Source: Bacteroidota bacterium
GTDB taxonomy: Bacteria; Bacteroidota; Bacteroidia; UKL13-3
NCBI GenBank assembly: GCA_013298895.1
Contig: JAAFJM010000002.1
Coordinates: forward strand, 217,314-281,313
DNA: 64,000 nucleotides
Reading direction: 5' to 3'
In this document: piece after piece, positions 44,510 through 53,203 of the stretch
Position numbering within the stretch: position 1 is the first letter of the stretch
Layout of the letters: each line of letters starts with the position of its first letter
Made by a program: the position numbers and the translations under genes
The notes under the pieces: generated by a model
What the model saw: the letters and a program-made list of their open reading frames with translations, nothing else
What the model was told of the DNA's origin: nothing
Databases searched by the model: none

Positions 44510-47116
44510 ATGGCTAAGGATAAAGTTGTTCATTATAAATTTCGCGATTTAAAAATATTTGGTAGTACTGAATGGCTTGCGAACAATGAAAAGAAATATA
44601 GGCAAGTGTACGACATGACGGAGTGCACATTTATTTACTGTGAACTTTCGTTTTTTAATAAATTATTTGACGAAAAACAGTGGGATTTAAAAATTAGTTT
44701 AAAGTGTGTAAAGCAAGAAGACGGTGCTGAAGTATGTACCTTATCAGCTGATAGAACCATAAAAAAAGACGAAAATATTGTTTATATCCGAGAAGGTTGG
44801 GGTGTAAAAACTCCTGGCACTTATTGGAAAAAAGGTACATATCGTTGGGAGGCTTGGATTGATGGTGTTTTTATTGCTGAAAAAGAGTTTTATATTGTAG
44901 ATGTTGGTTTGGTTACTGAAACCGAAAATCCTTATTTTAATATCAAATCCAATAAATTGTATGAAGGAACTGAAATTAATGTTCCAAAAGTTGAACGCAA
45001 TTATTTAAGTGCTTTCGATACCAAAGAAACAAGATATGTTTGGCTAGAAATGATGGCCGAAAATTTGGTAACTACTGGTGAAAAATGGCCATGTGAATTG
45101 ATATTTAATTTTAAAACACGTTCAGGTCAATTGAAAGGAACAATTGAAAAAATATTTTTTGTTGATTCAGCTGAACCTGAATTTGAGTGTAGTATTGGTT
45201 GGGGAAATGATGTAAAAGGTACATGGGGTTTAGATTATTATACCATTGAAATAATTTTTATGGATCAATTGGTGGCTAGTATTTTATTTGATGTAGGCAC
45301 CGAATTTTTAATTGAACCAAAGGTTAAAGAAATAAAACCAAAAGTAAATAAACTTATTGAAAAGAATGCACCCGTTGCGACTGCTCCCGAAAATATTGAA
45401 GATATAATGAAGGAGCTTGATAGTTTAATTGGGCTTGATTCAATAAAAAAGAAAGTTAAAGAATATACTACTTACCTTAATTTTTTAAAAATTAGAAAAG
45501 AAAAAGGCTTTGACGATTCTGAAAAAATTAACTTACATGCAGTTTTTACAGGAAATCCAGGGACTGGAAAAACTACCGTTGCCAAAATGCTAGGAAAAAT
45601 TTACAACCAACTTGGTTTGTTAAGTAAAGGCCATGTTATTGAGGCTGATAGAAGTGATTTAGTAGCAGAATATATTGGACAAACTGCACCTAAAACCAAA
45701 GAAATTATCAAACGTGCAAAAGGTGGAATTTTATTCATAGATGAAGCCTATGCATTAGCTCGTAAAAACGATGATAGCAAAGATTTTGGTAAAGAAGCCA
45801 TTGAAATTTTACTAAAGGAAATGAGTGATGGGGATGGGGATATAGCCATTATTGCTGCTGGATACCCTGATGAAATGAATAATTTTTTAGAAAGTAATCC
45901 AGGTATGCGAAGTAGGTTTCAAATGTTTTACGATTTTCCAGATTATTTACCAAAAGAGTTATTAGCAATTGCTGATTACTCAACCCAAAAACGTGGTATA
46001 AAATTTAACGAAGCATCAAAAGAATTGATTTTTAAAAAATTGGTTGATGCTTACCGCGATAGAGACCGTATGTTTGGAAATGCTCGTTATGTAAATAATT
46101 TAATTGACGAATGTAAAATGAATATGGGTTTACGATTAATGCAATCGCCTAATCCTTATGATTTGAGCAATGATGTACTAAGTACTATTGAAACTGTAGA
46201 TATTGATAAAGTTTTTGGAATTAAACATAAATCAATTACCGATATTCCAATTGATGAAGAATTGCTAACTGCTTCACTAAATGCATTGCACGGTTTAATT
46301 GGTTTACAAACAGTTAAAACCGAAATTGATGAATTGGTTAAATTGGTTCGTTTTTACCGAGAAATTGGTAAAGATGTTCGTCAGTCGTTTTCGTTACATA
46401 CAGTATTTACTGGAAATCCAGGTACAGGGAAAACCACTGTTGCACGTATTTTAGCTCAAATTTATAAAGCATTAGGCATTTTAGAACGTGGTAATTTGGT
46501 AGAATGCGATAGGCAAGATTTAGTAGGAGGTTTTGTGGGGCAAACTGCGTTAAAAACCACTGAAGTGCTTAACAAAGCAATGGGTGGCGTTTTATTTATT
46601 GATGAAGCTTATGCTCTAAGCGAAGGCGGAGAAAACGATTTTGGTAAAGAAGCTGTTGAAACCATTTTGAAAAAAATGGAAGATTCGAGAGGTGACTTTA
46701 TTGTAATTGTAGCTGGTTATACCGATAATATGAAACGCTTTTTAGAAAGCAATCCTGGTCTTAAGAGCAGGTTTGACCGCGAAATGCAGTTTGAAGATTA
46801 CGATGCACCACAGTTACACGATATTGCATTGAAAATGCTTTTAAATAACGGCATTAAACCTACTGAAGAAGCTTCAAACCATATTAAACAGTATTGCGAA
46901 TTTTTATACAAAACCCGTAATAAGTTTTTTGGAAATGCACGTAGCGTAAGGAAAGTAATAGAAGAAGCTATTAAAAACCAACATTTGCGTTTGGCAAAAA
47001 CCGAAACTGAAAAACGTACCAAAGAAATGATTTACGAATTGGTACTTGAAGATGTAGAGGAATTTAAAGTTGATCCTAACTTTACAGAGGAGCGTAAAAC
47101 TATTGGATTTAAATAA
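44510..47116 (+). CDS. Double-AAA CbxX/CfxQ-type ATPase with duplicated N-terminal beta domain
   Basis: 868 residues. Two CbxX/SpoVK-type AAA modules: the first with Walker A TGNPGTGKTTVAKML and Walker B ILFIDEAYALARK (residues about 300-560), the second with TGNPGTGKTTVARIL and VLFIDEAYALSEGGEND (about 590-850). Each has the arginine region and FGNAR(Y/S)V sensor. The first 280 residues are not AAA: two similar beta-rich units share the pattern GWG..(K/T)..GTW/TYW..G.Y..E...D...A...F.VG (residues about 95-135 and 225-262). CbxX relatives remodel Rubisco or other complexes, but the target here is unknown. Stands alone. Confidence 0.85.
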   Translation: MAKDKVVHYKFRDLKIFGSTEWLANNEKKYRQVYDMTECTFIYCELSFFNKLFDEKQWDLKISLKCVKQEDGAEVCTLSADRTIKKDENIVYIREGWGVKTPGTYWKKGTYRWEAWIDGVFIAEKEFYIVDVGLVTETENPYFNIKSNKLYEGTEINVPKVERNYLSAFDTKETRYVWLEMMAENLVTTGEKWPCELIFNFKTRSGQLKGTIEKIFFVDSAEPEFECSIGWGNDVKGTWGLDYYTIEIIFMDQLVASILFDVGTEFLIEPKVKEIKPKVNKLIEKNAPVATAPENIEDIMKELDSLIGLDSIKKKVKEYTTYLNFLKIRKEKGFDDSEKINLHAVFTGNPGTGKTTVAKMLGKIYNQLGLLSKGHVIEADRSDLVAEYIGQTAPKTKEIIKRAKGGILFIDEAYALARKNDDSKDFGKEAIEILLKEMSDGDGDIAIIAAGYPDEMNNFLESNPGMRSRFQMFYDFPDYLPKELLAIADYSTQKRGIKFNEASKELIFKKLVDAYRDRDRMFGNARYVNNLIDECKMNMGLRLMQSPNPYDLSNDVLSTIETVDIDKVFGIKHKSITDIPIDEELLTASLNALHGLIGLQTVKTEIDELVKLVRFYREIGKDVRQSFSLHTVFTGNPGTGKTTVARILAQIYKALGILERGNLVECDRQDLVGGFVGQTALKTTEVLNKAMGGVLFIDEAYALSEGGENDFGKEAVETILKKMEDSRGDFIVIVAGYTDNMKRFLESNPGLKSRFDREMQFEDYDAPQLHDIALKMLLNNGIKPTEEASNHIKQYCEFLYKTRNKFFGNARSVRKVIEEAIKNQHLRLAKTETEKRTKEMIYELVLEDVEEFKVDPNFTEERKTIGFK

Positions 47117-47121
47117 ATATT

Positions 47122-47155
47122 AAATGGCTGTTTAACATAAACTGAACAGCCATTT
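47122..47155. terminator. Hairpin between convergent AAA gene and HIT gene
   Basis: AAATGGCTGTT / AACAGCCATTT arms (11 perfect pairs) around a 12-base loop, 5 bases after the AAA stop. T-tracts are short on both sides, so it is a probable but not classical bidirectional terminator. Confidence 0.55.
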
Positions 47156-47181
47156 GAAGTAATAAATTAAACTTAAAGTTC

Positions 47182-47574
47182 TTATATAAAAGTGTTTATA
47201 TAATTTGCAATCTTTTGCATTTCATGATTACTTAAAGTGATTTTTTTATTTGAAAAATTCATATCGTTTACCTCATTTATTGGAATCAAATGAATGTGTG
47301 TGTGTGGCACTTCTAATCCAATAACAGTTACTCCAATCCTATTACATGTAATAGCCTTTTTCATAGCTATTGCTACTGACTTGGCAAATAAATTAAGTTG
47401 AATGAACGTTTCATCATCCAAATCAAAAATATAATCAACTTGTACTTTGGGAATAACCAAAACATGACCTTTTGCAAGTGGGTTTATATCTAAAAAAGCC
47501 AAAAAAGAGTCATTTTCCGCTACCTTATAACAAGGAATTTGCCCAGCTACTATTTTAGAAAATATACTTTCCAT
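47182..47574 (-). CDS. HIT family protein (histidine triad nucleotide hydrolase)
   Basis: 130 residues from ATG 47574 (MESIFSKIVAGQIPCYKV); the longer ORF from a TTG runs back into greA and is unlikely. The histidine triad is HTHIHLIP, preceded by AFLDINPLAKGHVLVIPK. Hint-type hydrolases act on AMP-lysine or related adenylates. Begins 8 bases after greA, an arrangement consistent with one operon. Confidence 0.93.
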   Translation of the reverse strand: MESIFSKIVAGQIPCYKVAENDSFLAFLDINPLAKGHVLVIPKVQVDYIFDLDDETFIQLNLFAKSVAIAMKKAITCNRIGVTVIGLEVPHTHIHLIPINEVNDMNFSNKKITLSNHEMQKIANYINTFI

Positions 47575-47581
47575 ACAATCA

Positions 47582-48082
47582 CTAACTAAAAGAAATGGAT
47601 AATATTTCCAATTTAATTGTTCCTGCAGGAGCCGCAATTTCTGCTAATTCTCCTACCTTTTTTCCTATTAAACCAGCACCAATTGGTGATTTTACAGATA
47701 TTTTTCCAATTTTAAAATCTGCCTCATTTTCAGAAACAATAATATAAGTAAATTCTTTTTTAACATTATGATTCAATACAAGTACTTTACTAAGCAACAT
47801 AACTTTACTATTATCTAGTTTAGTTTCGTCTATAATTCTACTAATTGCTAAAAGTGATTCGACTTGAGAAATTTTAGTTTCTAAATGTCCTTGATCCTCC
47901 TTGGCAGCGTGATATTCAGCATTTTCACTTAAATCACCTTTATCTCTTGCATCAGCAATTTGTTTTGAAATGAATGGACGTTGAACAAACTTTAAATCGT
48001 GAAGTTCTTTTTGCAATTTTTCGAAACCATCTTTCGATAAATAATTTAAAGCCGGAGTTGCCGACAATGTTTTTTTGGCCAT
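47582..48082 (-). CDS. greA: Transcription elongation factor GreA
   Basis: 166 residues. N-terminal coiled coil with the tip acidic motif DARDKGDLSENAEYHAAKEDQG, which enters the RNA polymerase secondary channel and stimulates cleavage of backtracked RNA. The C-terminal FKBP-like domain has IGAGLIGKKVGELAEIAAPAG. HIT gene follows 8 bases on. Confidence 0.95.
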   Translation of the reverse strand: MAKKTLSATPALNYLSKDGFEKLQKELHDLKFVQRPFISKQIADARDKGDLSENAEYHAAKEDQGHLETKISQVESLLAISRIIDETKLDNSKVMLLSKVLVLNHNVKKEFTYIIVSENEADFKIGKISVKSPIGAGLIGKKVGELAEIAAPAGTIKLEILSISFS

Positions 48083-48118
48083 TTTATATTTGAAATTTGA
48101 TACGTTTTAAAACAAAAA

Positions 48119-48149
48119 GAAACGTTCGGATTAATAACCCGAACGTTTC
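48119..48149 (-). terminator. Terminator of the TonB receptor/T9SS cargo/PorV-like operon
   Basis: GAAACGTTCGG / CCGAACGTTTC (11 pairs, 9-base loop), followed on the minus strand by TTTTTGTTTT, just beyond the last gene of the operon. Confidence 0.8.
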
Positions 48150-48173
48150 AAATGATTAAACAAATATATGTAA

Positions 48174-49271
48174 TTAATTGTTATTTCCCAATGCAAGTTT
48201 GAAGCCAATGCTATGGATACCATTAAAGATAACTGTTGGCTGGTAAGCATAATCAATTGATAAAGCAGTTCCAGCATCGCTAATAGGCAAGTTAAAACCA
48301 ACACCAAAACTTAAACCATACTGAGGAGTTCTGTAATCTGATGTACTGAAATTACCTTCTTGGTGAGCATAGGCTGTACGTAACATGAACATGTTTTTAA
48401 ATGCATATTCTGTTCCTAATGAAATAATATTAGATGAAAAAGCATTGTAATTAAAATTACCATTAACCGTTAATTTATGGTCGTAGCTTTCCTCATTTTG
48501 ATCTAATCTAAAATCGTAGGCTGCACCAATATTGGCTAGGGCAGGCATATTGAAAGGTTGTGATCCAAATAATGTTTTGCGAGTAGCTCCTGTTGAAGTT
48601 ACTGTAGTATTTGCTGTTAAACCAGTACCTTGGTATGCAAAATCTGGTCCTAAATTACGAACAGCAATTCCAAATCTAAAGTCTTGCTTTTTAATTTTTT
48701 TAGCGGCATTCAAAGAGGTTTGGTATTGAACACCTGCATCTAATGTAATTCCACTTGCATTTACACTAGATGTACCTTCACTAATATATCTAACCAACAA
48801 ACCACCCGTAATTGAATTTGAAAATGTTTTTGAATAAGCTAAACCCATATTCAAAATTTGAGTAGTATAGGTACCTAAAGTCATATCAGGTGCTTCAGTT
48901 GTAGTAATTGGAATGCTTCCAATATCCCAATAACTTAACGCCAAACCAAGTACACCACCGCTTCCATTTTCACCTAATGCTTGTGCAATACCAAAATTAT
49001 TCAGATACATATCAGTACCTACCAAATAGCGTGTTTGAGATGCTTGGATTTCCATTTTCTTAACATAGGCCAATCCCCCAATATTTAAATAATATGATTC
49101 TAAACCACGCGCAGATGCGGTATTTGAACCTCCTAAACCTACACCTCTAACATAAGGATTTACTAATAGTTGAGTTGCCCCAGCTCCACCAGCCCTATCT
49201 GGGTTACCTGCATTAGCAGTAGCCAACAATCCGAAACAGGCTACCAAACTTTGTAAAATATACTTCTTCAT
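48174..49271 (-). CDS. PorV/PorQ family outer-membrane protein
   Basis: 365 residues with signal peptide (MKKYILQSLVACFGLLATANA). A FadL-like 14-stranded barrel is suggested by regular strands; the N-terminal LLVNPYVRGVGLGGSNTASARGLESYYLNIGGLAYV matches the family motif (AgAMGxAxxAxxxxxxxxxxNPAgLA). True PorV shuttles T9SS cargo from SprA to the attachment complex. This gene is third in an operon after a TonB receptor and a sorted protein, so it may be a dedicated paralogue rather than the general PorV. Confidence 0.8.
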   Translation of the reverse strand: MKKYILQSLVACFGLLATANAGNPDRAGGAGATQLLVNPYVRGVGLGGSNTASARGLESYYLNIGGLAYVKKMEIQASQTRYLVGTDMYLNNFGIAQALGENGSGGVLGLALSYWDIGSIPITTTEAPDMTLGTYTTQILNMGLAYSKTFSNSITGGLLVRYISEGTSSVNASGITLDAGVQYQTSLNAAKKIKKQDFRFGIAVRNLGPDFAYQGTGLTANTTVTSTGATRKTLFGSQPFNMPALANIGAAYDFRLDQNEESYDHKLTVNGNFNYNAFSSNIISLGTEYAFKNMFMLRTAYAHQEGNFSTSDYRTPQYGLSFGVGFNLPISDAGTALSIDYAYQPTVIFNGIHSIGFKLALGNNN

Positions 49272-49343
49272 ACGAGTAATTTATTTTATTATGATTTATT
49301 AAATGTACCTTCAAAACAAATGAAGGTACATTATATTATTTTT

Positions 49344-52300
49344 TTAGAATGAATCGAAATCTGCTGGACGCATTACACCAAACCATTTTATAATTCTTTC
49401 ACCGATTCCTGGTGCTTCAATATGAATTAAATATACACCACTTGAAATAGGAACATTGGCATCATTACGTAAATCCCATTCGATGTAAGTTTTTGAATCA
49501 TCATCTTTAGGAATTCTTCTTACTAAGAACCCACTTTGTGTATAAATAGAAACAATACATTTCTTAGGTGTGTTAATTATTTTAACTTTATTATCCAATG
49601 CATTTCCTGGATCTTCATAACCACTGTAAGCATAATATGGATTTGGTGATACGTTAACCATATCCATTGCCTTATTTGCAGCTTTACTATTATTTATCTT
49701 AGGGGCTATACTACTGGTATTGAACTCGTATAAAGGCTGACCACCGTTAACTAAAGGTGTATCAACATTAGCAGTAAATTTAGCATAAGGACGCTTTACA
49801 CGAATTCTTACTGTTGCTTCATTAGGAACCAAACCATCAGCCATGCTAAGTAAATTAGAAGTTTGATTAATAACTGGAATTGTAACCCACATAAACTGTG
49901 ATAAGAAATAACGTTTTTGTAATGTAGCTGGCTCATCAGAAGGAGTAGCAACATTTAACAAAGTTTTATAGGTAGCACCTTCATCATATCTTGGACCTCT
50001 GAACAATACATTATTACCAACTTTAAGTTCTTTAGCACCCATAATATAAACATGATGTTTACCACCGAAGGCAGGAATGTTTCCATTTGAATTTCTATCA
50101 AACCAATTTTTTGTAGGATTCCAAATCATATCATTACCATTTTCATCAGGTAACGATGAATCTTCACCAAAACAAATATTTAATCTTTCGCCTGTTTCAA
50201 CATTGATTGCATATCCAGGAAACCAACTTAATCCAAAACTACCAGATTCCGGTTTACCATTTTTATCAACTGAAGCAGAAGCCCTTATATTTCCTTTTGA
50301 AACATTTCCAATATTTTGCTCTTTATTTTCCCCCATTTCTAAAACGATACAACGAGTCCATTTAGACTTATCATTTGTAAAAACTACATCTACACCTTGT
50401 AAAGATGATAATGGATTGTCTTCAGATACCTGATTAGTATTTGGTGTTAGGCTAATACCAGGTCCATAAGAAGCTTGCACTGATCCATTTTTAACAGCTT
50501 TGGCACATAATTCAAAAGGAGCCCAAGTGGCACCAATCATATTACTATATTGTTTTCTAGGATCAATTGCAACTTTACTACCACTGATTGACCTAAAGAA
50601 ATCATGCTCATTTAAGTTTGTGAATTCTGGTGTTCCTGTATTTCCTGACCTAATCCAGTTAAAAGAAGGTAAAGCTACAGATCCATCTGGTACGCCAGAT
50701 AACCAAGGATTGGTTGCATCAGAAAAAGTCAATGTTGCATTTACAAATCCGTTACTTAAATCAGAATTATTATTTGGATCTCCAGGAGCTGCTACTTGAT
50801 TAACACTAACAGAAAGACCCAAATCTTCAAAAATTTGCTCATTTTCTACCTCTAAATTTCTCTTTCCAAGGTATTTTAATCCAGTTTCAGTATTTATAAT
50901 GTACCATTTTGAGGTACTTCTAGCTAAAGAATCAGTAATTTTTGTGTTTACCGATGAATCATTAATAAACAACCTGAAATTAGCCAAAGGTACTTTAAAA
51001 GGATTAATTACTTTAATTGTAACAGGTCCTTGTCCTTCTATGTATTTTGGTTTTCTAGAGTAATATGGTGCAGATAATGCTTCTTCAATGGTTTGTTTAG
51101 ATAAATTTATAAAATTACCTGCATTACCAATTCCTTCAATTTTGGTTAATGCTGGACCACTTGAAAAATCAGAATTTAATTCAGTGCCTTGCTGATGTCC
51201 ATATGGTAAATGAGGGGTAGCTGAGATAATTACTGGTTTAGAACCTGCTAAATATTGTAATGCTTCTTGTGGACAATTACCAACTGCAGCATAAGGAATA
51301 ATTAAATAATGATAATTTTTGTAATTAACCAAAGTTTGATCAGACTCCACTGAGAACAAATCTTTAGTAATTTGGAAGGAGTGACGTACACCTTTATCTT
51401 CACCACTAACCATTATTTTTTTAACATTACCCAAATCAGCATCATTTACTGTATTTACAATAAAACCTATACCATCTTGAATATCACACTGAGCTACTAA
51501 TCTAATTTGATCTCTATCAGAAAAATCACTAGGAGTAGCTGGCACTTTTAATTGAAAAATTTGATACCCTTGAAATTTATATTGAGTAGAATCAGCGCAT
51601 AATCCAGCTACTTTAGCAGAAAAAGATTCTGGCTTATCAGGATTCACAATACTAAGAATTAGCTCTCTGTTCAATTCAGTAATTTTTACTGAATTGTCTT
51701 CAAATTCTGGTCCTCTAAGTATTTTAAAATTATTTTTAAATAATACAGTAGCTTTATCACTTGCTTCTTTTAGTAAATTAAATGAACCAGTAGCACCACC
51801 TGTTGTAGCACGTGCCCAAACTACACCTATAGTAACCCTATTTACAGCACCTGGTAATAACTTAAAAGAACCTGCTGTTTGTAGAAAGCGTCTATCTGCT
51901 GGTGTGTTTCCTGATGTTCTTTCTGTCCATAATGCTCTTCCTGCAGGATCAGTTGCTCCCGGAAACATATAACTTGCAGTATCAGAACCTCCTCTACCAT
52001 TGCCTCCGTATGTAATATTTTGTCCATCTTTCCAACGACCATTTAAATAATTCCAAAAATGAGATGGAAGACTTGGATTACCTTGTTGAGATTGATTATT
52101 ATCGTAATAAACAAATTTTGTTAAACCAATTTGTTTACCTTTTTCATCTAATGGCCCTTCAAAAAAGTTAACACCTACACTAGGTGGATTTAATCCATAA
52201 CCTAATATACCTTCATCATTATCATCACCATTATAACAAATACCTAAATTACGCTTAACATCACATTCTACATAATCATCCGAATAATTACCTAAATCTG

Positions 52301-53186
52301 CATCTACCCATTGTCCAAATACACAACTATCAATTGCATCCGTTCCGCGGTTAATGATTGTTGTTCTATAAAAAGTCATGTTATTAACCTCATCATTGGT
52401 AGCAAAACCAAATGCTTGCAAACGGAACTCTAAATTCAATGGTAATCCTTGGGTTTCTGAATGTATGTTTCCTTTGTCGTTATAACAAATAAACATCATT
52501 TGATCTGGTATAGAAGCCAAGCCGTTTTCACCTTGATTGAAAGTAGGATAATCTCCATCATCAGAGCTATAGTTAAAATCGTTATTTGCATCGAAGAAAG
52601 GTGCTAAAAATTTAGCTTCACCTACACCCCCATTACCTGGCCAAGTTGCTATATCAGCAGACGCTGTACCTCCATTTTGAAAATTAGCAATTTCTGAGCG
52701 TGTAACGGTCCAAACTTTATCAAATTCTTTACATCTAGCGGCCGAAATTGCTGCAGACCCGTCAATTTGCAAAGGACCTGGAAAAAAATCGTTACCCGTT
52801 TGACGATACGTTTGAGCAGCCAAGCGCAAGTTACCTTGTGTAATACCACCAATCCATAATGCACCTGAGAATAATGAATTTTTGGCAACTTGACCAGTTT
52901 GCACCTTTGGAATCTCATAACGAGCATTACTTAAATTCCACCACATATCACCACCATTTAAAATAATAGTTCTTACGTTATTAATGGAAAGTTCTTTTTG
53001 TGCTGTTGCAGGAGCACAACCTGCACCCATTTTTGACAATGGGTTAGATTTTATATTTGGTAAAACATTAGAGGAATTCCCTCCAGATTTGCCTAAACCA
53101 ATATTTTCGCGGGCTTGTAAGCTTAAACCTAATCCTAAAGCACTTAATACGAGTGTTGCTGTTTTTATATTTTTAAAGTTTAACAT
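49344..53186 (-). CDS. Large secreted protein with T9SS type A-like C-terminal domain
   Basis: 1280 residues. Signal-like start (IKTATLVLSALGLGLSLQA). Mainly beta-rich, no enzyme domain recognised. The C-terminal 110 residues (NVSPNPYYAYSGYE, then VKIINTPKKCIVSIYTQSGFLVRRI, IEWDLRNDANVPISSGVYLIHIEA) follow the type A sorting fold, but an extra end IIKWFGVMRPADFDSF goes beyond the usual motif. Predicted surface or secreted cargo of SprA. It lies 17 bases after the TonB receptor gene and 72 before the PorV-like gene, one operon. Confidence 0.8.
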   Translation of the reverse strand: MLNFKNIKTATLVLSALGLGLSLQARENIGLGKSGGNSSNVLPNIKSNPLSKMGAGCAPATAQKELSINNVRTIILNGGDMWWNLSNARYEIPKVQTGQVAKNSLFSGALWIGGITQGNLRLAAQTYRQTGNDFFPGPLQIDGSAAISAARCKEFDKVWTVTRSEIANFQNGGTASADIATWPGNGGVGEAKFLAPFFDANNDFNYSSDDGDYPTFNQGENGLASIPDQMMFICYNDKGNIHSETQGLPLNLEFRLQAFGFATNDEVNNMTFYRTTIINRGTDAIDSCVFGQWVDADLGNYSDDYVECDVKRNLGICYNGDDNDEGILGYGLNPPSVGVNFFEGPLDEKGKQIGLTKFVYYDNNQSQQGNPSLPSHFWNYLNGRWKDGQNITYGGNGRGGSDTASYMFPGATDPAGRALWTERTSGNTPADRRFLQTAGSFKLLPGAVNRVTIGVVWARATTGGATGSFNLLKEASDKATVLFKNNFKILRGPEFEDNSVKITELNRELILSIVNPDKPESFSAKVAGLCADSTQYKFQGYQIFQLKVPATPSDFSDRDQIRLVAQCDIQDGIGFIVNTVNDADLGNVKKIMVSGEDKGVRHSFQITKDLFSVESDQTLVNYKNYHYLIIPYAAVGNCPQEALQYLAGSKPVIISATPHLPYGHQQGTELNSDFSSGPALTKIEGIGNAGNFINLSKQTIEEALSAPYYSRKPKYIEGQGPVTIKVINPFKVPLANFRLFINDSSVNTKITDSLARSTSKWYIINTETGLKYLGKRNLEVENEQIFEDLGLSVSVNQVAAPGDPNNNSDLSNGFVNATLTFSDATNPWLSGVPDGSVALPSFNWIRSGNTGTPEFTNLNEHDFFRSISGSKVAIDPRKQYSNMIGATWAPFELCAKAVKNGSVQASYGPGISLTPNTNQVSEDNPLSSLQGVDVVFTNDKSKWTRCIVLEMGENKEQNIGNVSKGNIRASASVDKNGKPESGSFGLSWFPGYAINVETGERLNICFGEDSSLPDENGNDMIWNPTKNWFDRNSNGNIPAFGGKHHVYIMGAKELKVGNNVLFRGPRYDEGATYKTLLNVATPSDEPATLQKRYFLSQFMWVTIPVINQTSNLLSMADGLVPNEATVRIRVKRPYAKFTANVDTPLVNGGQPLYEFNTSSIAPKINNSKAANKAMDMVNVSPNPYYAYSGYEDPGNALDNKVKIINTPKKCIVSIYTQSGFLVRRIPKDDDSKTYIEWDLRNDANVPISSGVYLIHIEAPGIGERIIKWFGVMRPADFDSF

Positions 53187-53203
53187 AAAATTATTTTTAA
53201 TAA

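Noticed and set aside
47575-47637. N-terminal extension of the HIT protein from a TTG
   Set aside because: It overlaps greA and adds residues not found in the family; ATG 47574 gives the normal N-terminus.
48174-49271. Calling this gene the main T9SS PorV
   Set aside because: It belongs to the PorV/PorQ family, but its operon setting and divergent N-terminal motif leave open that another PorV exists outside the window.
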